Notes: generated by a model not told the origin, from the sequence alone. DNA of 13,143 nucleotides from SZUA-37 sp964472525 (GCA_964472525.1 CAYYLL010000051.1:1-13143), one strand, 5' to 3'; positions 6,802 to 13,069 are shown, counted from the first letter of the stretch. Numbers and translations: made by a program.

Positions 6802-7860
6802 ATGGACACTAATGAAACAAAATATGGTCGCCCAAGGATGCATTACCCCTCGGATTACATCAAAACACAATGCTGGGTTCTCAATGCGATGAATCAACTC
6901 CATGCTGCTAACCCAAACCAACTTGCGTTTAAGCTTATAGCGAATACCTTTAACCCACGTAAAGAAGTAGACCAAGATATCAAAGGGTATACGTCCTCCG
7001 GTATCTTTAACCGATATGTAAACGCGACAGCGTTTGCTTGCCCCAAGCACATTGAGCTCGCAGAAAACCACCTAGAAGGGAAAGGAACGCGCAAAATTTA
7101 TGATCATCCTTTCTGGGAAGTCATTAAATTTAAATCAGAAAATATCCAAGACCTTTATTTTTTACTTTCTCAGCTACGTCCCGAAATAACTAATTTACTA
7201 TTTGAATGCCCTAGCTTTATGTTCGATCCTCCTCTTAATTATAAAAAAAAATTTAAAAGAAAATCCAAAAAAAATATCTGGAGTATTTTTAAGAAATTGC
7301 AAAAAGAAAGCGATATCGACGCCATAACGGCGGCTATTGGCTTAATCATAGAAAATAGATATACACAGGATGATCCTGCCTATTCTGAATATTACCTATC
7401 AGAAAAATTATTTCATTTTTTTAAATGTGCTATTAGCTTTTATCCACTAAATGTTGTTGCTCCACAATTATTCCAGTACGTAAAAGAAAATTTCTTATAC
7501 GAAAGAATGAATGAAAAAATATATCCGTACGTGACGCACGCCAAAACCTGGAACCAATATCTAGACTCATTCAATATAGAAGTTGAAGTGGAAAAAAATC
7601 AACGCATTTATGCTTTTCTTGAAGATGCAGGGGCAATTAAACATTATGTTTCAAGCCCGAGCAGTTATCTATATTTAACTGATACATATTTAACAACAGA
7701 ATTAAAAGAGGATATTTTTAGATATGTCACATATGAAGATTTTATTCGCATCAAAAACAATGAACAAATTAAAAAGATGCTTCAAAATATAAAACAATGG
7801 GAAAGAAGATTGGTAAAAAAAAGAAAGTCCAAGACTACAGAGAAACCCTTACCCCTATGA
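6802..7860 (+). CDS. Hypothetical protein, 352 aa
   Basis: A long, clean plus-strand frame with no recognised family. The N-terminal 100 residues are mixed and aromatic-rich (HYPSDYIKTQCWVLNAMNQL, then IFNRYVNATAFACP). A strongly basic patch occurs near 145-162 (KKKFKRKSKKN), and the C-terminus is again basic (RRLVKKRKSK). No signal peptide, membrane segment or catalytic motif was seen. The basic patches allow nucleic-acid binding, but this is a guess. The ATG at 6802 has only a weak, distant AGGGA upstream; ATG at 6838 is an alternative. It is transcribed divergently from the small HTH-like gene and is followed within 16 nt by the TGGTCA palindrome, which raises the possibility that protein and site belong together. 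Confidence 0.65.
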   Translation: MDTNETKYGRPRMHYPSDYIKTQCWVLNAMNQLHAANPNQLAFKLIANTFNPRKEVDQDIKGYTSSGIFNRYVNATAFACPKHIELAENHLEGKGTRKIYDHPFWEVIKFKSENIQDLYFLLSQLRPEITNLLFECPSFMFDPPLNYKKKFKRKSKKNIWSIFKKLQKESDIDAITAAIGLIIENRYTQDDPAYSEYYLSEKLFHFFKCAISFYPLNVVAPQLFQYVKENFLYERMNEKIYPYVTHAKTWNQYLDSFNIEVEVEKNQRIYAFLEDAGAIKHYVSSPSSYLYLTDTYLTTELKEDIFRYVTYEDFIRIKNNEQIKKMLQNIKQWERRLVKKRKSKTTEKPLPL

Positions 7861-7875
7861 AAACATTTAACTAAA

Positions 7876-8055
7876 GTGGTCAACAGCAAAAGGCTGGTCA
7901 GCCTAAAACGGAATCACTAATCACTCCCCACCAGACTAGGTGGTCAATTCAACTGGAATACGCAATTGCATATTACACACCGAATTGACTACCTTTTTTT
8001 TAACCCCTGACCACTGAATCTAGCAAACGCTGACCAGCAATTGGCTATTGACCAC
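7876..8055. repeat. 180-bp imperfect palindrome with eight TGGTCA-type motifs
   Basis: The outer arms 7876-7902 and 8029-8055 are inverted copies matching at 23 of 27 positions, in one register centred at 7965.5 on GCAATTGC (7962-7969). TGGTCA motifs occur at 7877, 7895 and 7941, with a variant TAATCA at 7918. The reverse motif TGACCA occurs at 8049, 8031 and 8008, with a variant TGACTA at 7986. Spacings inward from each end are 18, 23 and 23 on the left, and 18, 23 and 22 on the right. The inner arms 7939-7950 and 7982-7993 pair at 11 of 12 positions. The outermost motifs give TG...CA ends, as in many DDE transposons. It could be a MITE, two abutted transposon ends, or a multi-site binding or replication locus. 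No target duplication is visible. Confidence 0.8.
7939..8001 (+). terminator. Long-stem terminator-like structure inside the palindrome
   Basis: GGTGGTCAATTC (7939-7950) and GAATTGACTACC (7982-7993) pair at 11 of 12 positions, with a loop that itself folds around GCAATTGC, followed by a run of eight or more T. It would stop transcripts from the 352-aa gene ending at 7860. The structure is shared with the motif array, so the terminator role may be secondary. Confidence 0.5.
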
Positions 8056-8135
8056 ACCTACCCATTCAAAAGCAATTAAATTAAGTATTTATTGATGCTG
8101 TAAAGGTTTTAAACTACTAAAAAGTGATGGAGCTA

Positions 8136-8415
8136 CTAGGAGGAAAAAAGCATAGGATATTTAGAGAAGGACACCCTGACTAGTCCGTTTTTTAATATTG
8201 CACTCAACTGTAAACGATTTAAATAAATGCGACTGAAAGTATCAGTAGTCTCAAGCATCTGATTATTTTTCATATAGACCAACATTTAACAACCAGATTT
8301 CAAGTTGTTCTTCTCGCCATGAATAACTAAGCAATATCTGTTGATTACTCGTCGAGTAATTTATGTACTGGAAGACGTGATAAATCCCCTGTTTTTTATT
8401 CCAGAAAATAAATAA
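8136..8415 (-). pseudogene. Possible frameshifted coding remnant (unknown)
   Basis: Two protein-like frames overlap on the minus strand. The first (8415 to 8263) has no ATG and contains SYSWREEQLEIWLLNVGLYE before a TAA. The second (8285 to 8136) contains NNQMLETTDTFSRIYLNRLQ and ends in two TAG codons. They meet at an A-run near 8267-8271, where a single indel would join them into about 90 codons. Neither frame has a ribosome binding site. This suggests a decayed gene, but both frames could be open by chance. No family was recognised. The rest of 8056-8473 shows nothing else that can be supported. Confidence 0.25.
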
Positions 8416-8473
8416 TCACACGAGAAAAATTGGCGTATCGGAGCTTTGCTATATTACTACACAGAAAAATTAA

Positions 8474-8947
8474 CTACGTTTTTATAATCCGTTTATCATG
8501 TTTAAACGTTGTTATTTCGCTGCATTCGATATCCTTAAAATCGGAATGTTCCGGATTTAACAAGTAATTGATTTCTCCTTCAACCGCAACACTAGGAACC
8601 TGCAGTATTAAGGATTCTTTTTTATTAAACCAGTCATCCCCTATGTACTGTGTTATCGGATTAATGCTTACCGCATTCCATTCGCCGGGTAAGTCTTCTT
8701 CTTCAACCATGACGACATGCATTTCCTCAAAATAGACTTCCATTTTGTGAAACATTTTCAAAACATCGTCACGTTCTAAATGAACTAATAACTCTGTCGC
8801 GGCTGTTGCTAGATTACCCCCGAGATAAATAACTCGATGTCCTTTTGAATGCCATCTGCCGCTATAAAGAAACGCCCCCTCACCCGACAGCATTTGATGT
8901 GCTGTCGTTGCATAAAGTGGATCACTCAAACGCCAACCTGATAGCAC
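8474..8947 (-). CDS. RES-domain toxin (NAD+-degrading family) of a type II TA pair
   Basis: A 157-aa RES-domain protein of normal length. Recognisable blocks are the opening WRLSDPLYA, the GRWHSKGHRVIYL block (30-42), the ATAATELLVHLE helix with its conserved Glu, and the C-terminal LILQVPSVAV..EINYLLNPEHSDF block with the family Ser. Family members degrade or phosphorolyse NAD+ in the cytoplasm and stop growth unless bound by their Xre-type antitoxin. The start is GTG at 8947, sharing a base with the antitoxin stop (TAGTG), which indicates translational coupling in the order antitoxin then toxin. All conserved blocks are present, so it looks intact. Confidence 0.93.
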   Translation of the reverse strand: MLSGWRLSDPLYATTAHQMLSGEGAFLYSGRWHSKGHRVIYLGGNLATAATELLVHLERDDVLKMFHKMEVYFEEMHVVMVEEEDLPGEWNAVSINPITQYIGDDWFNKKESLILQVPSVAVEGEINYLLNPEHSDFKDIECSEITTFKHDKRIIKT

Positions 8948-9507
8948 TAACTAAAAATCCCGTGACGGGTTCGCCCTATAAGTTCTTCAACATCACGCGC
9001 ACCCACTTCAGACATTGCTCGCTCTAATGGTGTTTGATTATCCAGAATTTCCTTTGGTGAGTTTAGCCATAGCATAGCCTTCGTATGATCGCCTTGCATC
9101 ATATCAGTTGTTTCAGTCACCAAGTTAGCGTAGCGATAAACACGATTCGATTCATCTTCAGTTAAATGGCCGACGTGAAGACGGCGTTTAAAGGTTGATG
9201 CTGGAATCCTTAATAGGTTGCGGATCTCCGTTTTTGATTTATGCACAGCTTGACCCAACAGAACAACAGATTCAGGATGAAAACCCTGTGAAATACGCTT
9301 ATAGATAAAAGGCCAGCTTCTAACTGTTGCCTCACTGATCTCATCCTGACAGCCGATACGCACCACCTGTACCCGCAATGATAGTGGCCTATCTGGATTT
9401 TTGCCATCACTGGTACGTCTCACAAGTTGTGAGATATCTTTTTTTGCCCTGATTCCGATTGTAGCGGATCGCTTAGATTTTGCCAAAGTGTGTTTTTTAA
9501 TTGCCAT
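8947..9507 (-). CDS. Xre/MbcA/ParS-type antitoxin of the RES pair
   Basis: 186 aa from the ATG at 9507. The C-terminal part carries the toxin-binding DUF2384 pattern: KAMLWLNSPKEILDNQTPLE, then VGARDVEELIGRTRHGIFS at the end. The central part (ASTFKRRLHVGHLTEDESNRVYR) is the Xre-like DNA-binding segment, and the first 25 residues are basic. The protein neutralises the RES toxin and usually represses the operon. An in-frame ATG at 9534 would add nine residues, but it lies upstream of the extended -10 box at 9519-9514, so it would not be on the transcript. The ATG at 9507 falls at the expected transcription start and inside the palindrome TTGCCATATGGCAA, suggesting a leaderless, self-repressed mRNA. 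Confidence 0.92.
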   Translation of the reverse strand: MAIKKHTLAKSKRSATIGIRAKKDISQLVRRTSDGKNPDRPLSLRVQVVRIGCQDEISEATVRSWPFIYKRISQGFHPESVVLLGQAVHKSKTEIRNLLRIPASTFKRRLHVGHLTEDESNRVYRYANLVTETTDMMQGDHTKAMLWLNSPKEILDNQTPLERAMSEVGARDVEELIGRTRHGIFS

Positions 9508-9541
9508 ATGGCAAGTATAGCATAATTTACACATTAATCAG
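9501..9541 (-). promoter_or_regulatory. Extended -10 promoter with overlapping palindromic operator (RES/Xre operon)
   Basis: On the minus strand TGCTATACT is an extended -10 (TATACT at 9519-9514). A weak -35 CTGATT lies at 9541-9536, 16 nt away. Immediately downstream is the perfect 14-bp palindrome TTGCCATATGGCAA (9501-9514), which includes the antitoxin ATG. Repressor binding here would block polymerase and probably initiation. Confidence 0.6.
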
Positions 9542-9622
9542 ATATATCAGCTCATAAATTTTTATCTTCCGTAAGAAACAATGCTTTTAACATATCACCG
9601 ACCAAACCTAATTAAGTTTGAG

Positions 9623-9811
9623 TTATGGTGGTAAAAGGCAGTACTGATAAAGTGCGATTAGATAAGCTACATCACGTCCTGCTCGATGAGGCTTTCCAGC
9701 TACAGTTCGGGCCTGTGTCTGGTATTTTTTATATGATGGATTTATCTTATTGAAAAGCTCATTAGCATCATGAATGGTAAAAGTCATTGATAAACCCGCA
9801 ACTGAGTACAA
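9623..9811 (-). CDS. Hypothetical small protein, 62 aa (start uncertain)
   Basis: A short frame reading LSMTFTIHDANELFNKINPSY, then KPHRAGRDVAYLIALYQYCLLPP. The composition looks like a real soluble protein, but no family was recognised. The start given is TTG at 9811; the next ATG would leave only 54 residues. The same frame stays open upstream to the TAA of the HTH gene (stop at 9878-9880), adding 22 plausible codons (YSDCPIHDGPWIRA) without any standard start codon. Either the start codon was lost, the gene uses a rare start, or it was once fused to the upstream protein. It is last in the minus-strand group led by the HTH gene. Confidence 0.4.
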   Translation of the reverse strand: MYSVAGLSMTFTIHDANELFNKINPSYKKYQTQARTVAGKPHRAGRDVAYLIALYQYCLLPP

Positions 9812-9877
9812 TGCTCGAATCCAGGGACCATCATGTATTGGACAATCTGAATATACTCTATATTTGTACTTCCTATT

Positions 9878-10177
9878 TTATTGCTTCACTAATTCAATCG
9901 TCAATTTAAATTTATTATTTTTATACTGAGACTTAAATCTATAGCCAATACGATACAAACAACTCATTAATAAATCGATTGAAAACCCCTCAATTTCCCC
10001 ATTTTTTAAATCGCTGACGTGAGACGGAGTTAGCCTTAAACGTTTAGCTGCTATTTTTTTATCCCAACCATTATCGTCAATGATATCACGCAAAACAATC
10101 ATTAAATCAGAGCGAGCATGGTACTCAGACGCTTCGGCCTTATCATTTATAACAACTTCAAAAATATTTTTTACCAT
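9878..10177 (-). CDS. Helix-turn-helix (Xre/HigA-like) regulator, 99 aa
   Basis: The HTH lies at about residues 30-70: LRDIIDDNGWDKKIAAKRLRL, then TPSHVSDLKNGEIEGFSIDLL, a pattern common in short Xre regulators and HigA-like antitoxins. The C-terminal FKLTIELVKQ could be a dimerisation strand. It probably binds operator DNA as a dimer. No clear ribosome binding site precedes the ATG at 10177. The gene upstream (ending at 10189) is frameshifted, and the ORF downstream is unknown, so a toxin partner cannot be named. It may be an antitoxin or a simple repressor. Confidence 0.75.
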   Translation of the reverse strand: MVKNIFEVVINDKAEASEYHARSDLMIVLRDIIDDNGWDKKIAAKRLRLTPSHVSDLKNGEIEGFSIDLLMSCLYRIGYRFKSQYKNNKFKLTIELVKQ

Positions 10178-10188
10178 GTAATTAATGA

Positions 10189-10625
10189 TTAAATTTGAAA
10201 GCCATTTGTATTTTGTCTATACCACGCTGTTGCTTTATTTACTTCACTAACCCAAAATAATGTAATAGACTCTTCAGATAAGTCTGGAATTGCACCAAGC
10301 TCATTCATCCATTCAAAAAATATTTCACTCGGCCTGTTATCTGCTAATCCAGCGACTAACGCACTAGCCATAAAGTCATAATCTATGAATGAGATAAAAG
10401 AAAGATATCCCAGACAATCTCCAACTATTCTTCTGTGTAAACCATGCCAGTCATGAACATCAATTACAAATGGTTGGCCATCGACTTTATCATTCTTTTT
10501 TCTACTGCAAAATTTTACTTCCAGAATAAACCATTCTCAAGTCTTACCAATAACACCGGCCAATGAATAGTCTCTTTTAAAATACTAGTTAAAAGCCAGA
10601 AAAAAGAAATCTTAAGCTTGTCCAT
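10189..10625 (-). pseudogene. Frameshifted hypothetical gene (about 145 codons)
   Basis: One frame starts at the ATG at 10625 (MDKLKISFFW) and reads through ETIHWPVLLVRLENGLFW to a TAA at 10517-10515. The next frame is open from 10536 to the stop at 10189, and reads EVKFCSRKKNDKVDGQ, then IDVHDWHGLHRRIVGDCLGY and further. One missing base near 10518-10525 (around CTGGAAGTAAAA) would join them into a continuous protein. The intact part in the second frame alone, from ATG at 10371, is a 60-codon piece missing its N-terminus. It overlaps the end of the membrane gene by 37 nt, consistent with an operon. No family was recognised. A sequencing error is possible. Confidence 0.5.
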
Positions 10626-10975
10626 GTGTTAACAAAATCCAAAACATGCCATAACCAGTTCGCTTTTACATACAGCACCATACCAAACTCATTAATTAAA
10701 AACATTTGATTAAACGTGTTAAGTAATATAAACATAATAAAGAATTTAAACCGCGCATCCCTTAATTCGTTTTGAGAAACATCGTCATTACGTCTTTGAA
10801 AAGCATAGGCAGGATTAACGGTCAGTTTAAGTAAAAAAAGAGAAATTATGGACATAATAATAAAAAACGGAACATGTCCATACCAGAAAGCACTGTTGTC
10901 CAATGTTCGCTCAATAAAACCAGAATCCTCCTGTAAGTATTTTAGCACCATATATTCTTGTGTTATATTTGGCAT
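10589..10975 (-). CDS. Small membrane protein, 128 aa, unknown
   Basis: Two to three hydrophobic segments are visible: about residues 32-52 (VPFFIIMSIISLFLLKL), 75-92 (FFIMFILLNTFNQMFLI) and a weaker one at 95-120. A hydrophilic loop (QRRNDDVSQNELRDARFK) lies between the first two. No cleavable signal peptide or catalytic motif was found. The start is very well supported: GGAGGTG sits 6 nt upstream of the ATG at 10975. It heads the minus-strand group that continues into the frameshifted gene at 10625. The function is unknown; a role with its neighbours (for example toxin/immunity or signalling) cannot be argued from the sequence. Confidence 0.75.
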   Translation of the reverse strand: MPNITQEYMVLKYLQEDSGFIERTLDNSAFWYGHVPFFIIMSIISLFLLKLTVNPAYAFQRRNDDVSQNELRDARFKFFIMFILLNTFNQMFLINEFGMVLYVKANWLWHVLDFVNTWTSLRFLFSGF

Positions 10976-11160
10976 TACACACCTCCGTCGTCATTAAAGC
11001 TTGTAATTTAGGTAAGATAAAAACGGCAAAAAGTTTAAAAAGAACGTACAAAATCACTCAATAGCGGCGGTTTTTATTTGCAATTTCCTTAAAACTAAAG
11101 TGATTGATTTACCCACTAAGCATCCAAATAGTCCTATTAATCGTTCTTCCCACACCCTTC

Positions 11161-11204
11161 TTGACCCGAAGTATAACATCGGGGTAACCCGAAGCGCTAC
11201 TTCG
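11161..11204. promoter_or_regulatory. Clustered short palindromes upstream of the Xre regulator
   Basis: ACCCGAAG occurs twice (11164 and 11187). TCGGG-GTAA-CCCGA (11179-11192) and CGAAG-CGCTA-CTTCG (11190-11204) are overlapping inverted repeats. They lie 55-100 bp upstream of the regulator starting at 11259, in the divergent gap with the membrane gene, and may be operators. Confidence 0.35.
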
Positions 11205-11258
11205 TTAATAAATAACTGAATCTCAAATAACCTGTCTCCATTAACCACGGGGAAAGGC

Positions 11259-11474
11259 ATGAGCCAACTGAACGAACAATTTGGGAAACGATTACAATTT
11301 CTCAGAAAAAGGGCAAATATGACCCAAGAGGAATTGGCCAGTGCGACTGGATTTACATATGAGGCTATCAGTAATTTTGAGCGCGGTATCCACGGTGTGA
11401 AGTTTTCAGCCCTTGAAAAAATCGCAGATGCTTTGAATGTTCAAGTTAAAGAGTTATTTGAATTTAGTGGATAA
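11259..11474 (+). CDS. Cro/CI-family (Xre) transcriptional regulator, 71 aa
   Basis: A compact single-domain HTH_3 protein: FGKRLQFLRKRANMTQEELA (8-27), the recognition region ASATGFTYEAISNFERGIHG (27-46) and FSALEKIADALNVQVKELFE to the end. It is nearly the whole length of the usual 65-75 aa family. It binds operator DNA as a dimer; similar proteins act as phage repressors, restriction-modification controllers or island regulators. GGGGAAAGG precedes the ATG. Clustered palindromes at 11161-11204 are candidate targets. No restriction gene is adjacent, so its regulon is unknown. Confidence 0.93.
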   Translation: MSQLNEQFGKRLQFLRKRANMTQEELASATGFTYEAISNFERGIHGVKFSALEKIADALNVQVKELFEFSG

Positions 11475-11845
11475 TTAGAATTAGCCTCTATCATGTCGTG
11501 TATCATTCCTATATTTTGCGCAAGGATTAATCACTCAAAAGGGATTAAATTACACATTTATTACTTGTCTCGGTTGAATAGAGCACTTGCCCAACCGTGT
11601 GAGCATCATAATCAATACCAATGATACAAGTGTAGTGTCACCACCCCAACGCCCACCGGACTCGCTTAAAAAGTATAATAGTACGTTATTAAATTACAGT
11701 CTGACTGTGTTTGCGATTTCAGCTTGAATTCCATTAACCTTACCCATATTAAGGGAATAATGTATTGCTGATTTAGAGTGCACAACCAATCAGAGTTGTA
11801 TTGTTGTTCTGGTTAATATCAAGACAATAATATCCGGGAGGATAT
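11475..11845. other. 371-nt stretch without a supported gene
   Basis: No convincing gene or structure was found. On the minus strand a 31-codon frame (about 11640-11545) reads protein-like (IIGIDYDAHTVGQVLYSTE), bounded by stops and lacking a start. It may be a remnant of a lost gene. The promoter of the small gene at 11846 should lie near the right end. Confidence 0.4.
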
Positions 11846-12052
11846 ATGACAAAAATTAAAGGCAAAAATGACGGTCCTGGTGGCCGTAATGAGCATTACG
11901 ATATCGGGCAAAGAAAGAACATACCAAGGAAAACCGTGGTAAGAGAAATTGAGCGCGGTGATCACTCGGGAGCTCATGTCGTTGAAGTTAATGGGGAAAA
12001 ATACGCCCGAGATAACCCTGATAATTCCACTAAAGATAATGTAAATCGTTAA
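11846..12052 (+). CDS. DUF3892-like small protein, 68 aa
   Basis: A short, charged, Gly-containing protein: KGKNDGPGGRNEHYDIG, a basic central segment (IPRKTVVREIERG), then GAHVVEVNGEKYARDNPDNS near the end. The order NDGxGGRNExY...VVEVNGxxYxRDNPD matches the DUF3892 pattern as I know it; the function of this family is not established. GGGAGG lies 4-5 nt before the ATG, a strong ribosome site. A terminator follows at 12064, so it is a single-gene unit. No membrane segment or metal site is visible. Confidence 0.85.
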   Translation: MTKIKGKNDGPGGRNEHYDIGQRKNIPRKTVVREIERGDHSGAHVVEVNGEKYARDNPDNSTKDNVNR

Positions 12053-12063
12053 ATTGAAAACTC

Positions 12064-12090
12064 AGCCCGGCTGGATGACGGGCTAATTTT
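12064..12090 (+). terminator. Rho-independent terminator after the DUF3892-like gene
   Basis: AGCCCG (12064-12069) pairs with CGGGCT (12079-12084) over a 9-nt loop, followed by AATTTT. It is a short GC-rich stem 12 nt after the stop codon. Confidence 0.75.
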
Positions 12091-12108
12091 CATTATAAAA
12101 ATTCAATG

Positions 12109-12151
12109 CAGTGAATCAATCTTAGCTGCTCAGTAATTGGCTATTACCCAA
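12109..12151 (+). repeat. Diverged copy of the palindrome arm
   Basis: 12125-12151 matches 8029-8055 at 21 of 27 positions without gaps, including an exact 11-mer AATTGGCTATT (12135-12145 and 8039-8049). TGAATC also recurs 13-14 nt upstream in both places (12112 and 8015). Relative to the left arm at 7876-7902 it is inverted, so the pair could be the worn ends of a 4.3-kb element. Confidence 0.5.
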
Positions 12152-12197
12152 ACTAACATTCACAAAACTTAAAATAGATTGTGTATTTCATTGGGGC

Positions 12198-12215
12198 TAT
12201 AATACATTGGGAGAA
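12198..12215 (+). promoter_or_regulatory. Promoter -10 box and ribosome site of the Phd-type antitoxin
   Basis: A perfect TATAAT lies at 12198-12203, with a weak TAGATT 17 nt upstream. GGGAGA (12209-12214) is 6 nt before the ATG at 12221, so the leader would be very short. Confidence 0.6.
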
Positions 12216-12220
12216 TCGCC

Positions 12221-12484
12221 ATGTTAAAAGTCACCTCAAAAGAATTTCAGCGTAATACTGGGCTGTACCAGGATATCGCGCTGAACGAGCCTGTCACTAT
12301 TACCCGCGATGGCCAAGACCAATTAGTTCTCCTTAACACCGAACAGTACAAGCAACTTCGCAAACGTGCACGTATTACACGAAGCATCGATGCATTATCA
12401 GAGACTGATATAAGACATATTAAATCAGCCACGATGGCTGTAAAACACAACCACCTCAATGCTGAAATGGATATACCAGAATAA
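12221..12484 (+). CDS. Phd/YefM-type antitoxin, 87 aa, no toxin beside it
   Basis: Residues 1-50 fit the Phd/YefM fold: VTSKEFQRNTGLYQDIALNE, then PVTITRDGQDQLVLLNTEQYKQL. This N-terminal half binds the operator; the rest (RARITRSIDALSETDIRHIK and onward) would be the disordered toxin-wrapping tail. Such proteins normally pair with a Doc, YoeB, ParE or PIN toxin encoded directly downstream. Here the next gene, 90 nt on, is another antitoxin-like protein, and no toxin frame is found. It may be an orphan antitoxin, or act on a toxin elsewhere. The promoter, ribosome site and coding frame all look intact. Confidence 0.88.
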   Translation: MLKVTSKEFQRNTGLYQDIALNEPVTITRDGQDQLVLLNTEQYKQLRKRARITRSIDALSETDIRHIKSATMAVKHNHLNAEMDIPE

Positions 12485-12574
12485 GATCATCTAAACGGTA
12501 ACTCAAAAATTTATGAACGTTATTTTAATCACTATTGCCAGATATTCGTTTTATTTTAATGCGGGTTGAATCGA

Positions 12575-12988
12575 ATGATGCTCTCAGATAAACAGACGCT
12601 TCAGTTTAAAGCGGGGATGAAAGTTTTTTTCTGTGCGGTAACAGAGTGGGAACTGGATGAAGCAGAGGCCATGCTGTTATTAGATTGCAACGATAAAAAC
12701 GTATTCGATAAATATAAGTCCGGTTCAGTGCCTGATGCATCAAGTCACCTATTACATCGGTTATCCCTTATAACAGCTATTTACGGCGAACTACGTAATC
12801 TCTATACGCAGGAGAATATTTTGCTTTGGTTGAAAAATGATTCACAGCCGGAATCAAAATGGCGTGGACTTTCACCGCTTGCTTCGATGAAAGAAAATCT
12901 TTCGGGGCTTGTTGACGTGCTTGATCATCTCATAACTCTTACTTCACTAAAGCCATCTGTGCAAAGGGCGACTGAAAATCAATCATAA
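12575..12988 (+). CDS. Xre/MbcA/ParS-like antitoxin-family protein without a RES partner, 137 aa
   Basis: The start is placed at the first of two tandem ATGs (12575); a TTG at 12566 would add three residues. The pattern HLLHRLSLITAIYGELRNLY, then ENILLWLKNDSQPESKWRGL, then SPLASM resembles the toxin-binding part of MbcA/ParS antitoxins. The N-terminal 55 residues could be the Xre-like DNA-binding part (LDEAEAMLLLDCNDKNVFDKYKSG). It lacks the usual closing (G)ARxVExLLGRxxxGV motif. No RES toxin follows before the window's end, only a compound inverted repeat. The assignment is by pattern; it could protect against the RES toxin at 8474 or one elsewhere. Confidence 0.65.
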   Translation: MMLSDKQTLQFKAGMKVFFCAVTEWELDEAEAMLLLDCNDKNVFDKYKSGSVPDASSHLLHRLSLITAIYGELRNLYTQENILLWLKNDSQPESKWRGLSPLASMKENLSGLVDVLDHLITLTSLKPSVQRATENQS

Positions 12989-13024
12989 GATAACGGCATT
13001 CAGTTATAACGCATTTAGAGCATC

Positions 13025-13069
13025 GTCATACATATATGACGCGTTATTTATGAGTCATATATGTATGAC
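13025..13069. repeat. 16-bp perfect inverted repeat of doubly palindromic arms
   Basis: GTCATACATATATGAC (13025-13040) is repeated as its exact reverse complement at 13054-13069 after 13 nt. Each arm is itself GTCATA-4nt-TATGAC, giving four GTCATA half-sites. It lies 36 nt after the antitoxin-like gene, followed by CTTTT. It may be a double operator for a gene beyond the right edge, or a terminator. Confidence 0.7.

Noticed and set aside
6652..7071. N-terminal extension of the small HTH-like gene (open frame to 7071)
   Set aside because: It overlaps 270 nt of the divergent 352-aa gene and has no ribosome site, while GTG at 6651 has AAAAGGA at good spacing and gives a family-like length.
11054..11260. 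Minus-strand frame of 68 codons in the divergent gap
   Set aside because: It has no ribosome binding site, its start overlaps the regulator's start, it covers that gene's promoter region and palindromes, and it contains many rare-type codons; it could still be real.
8474..13069. Integron cassette array, suggested by several small TA-type genes
   Set aside because: No attC-like core sites or consistent cassette spacing and orientation were found; genes lie on both strands.
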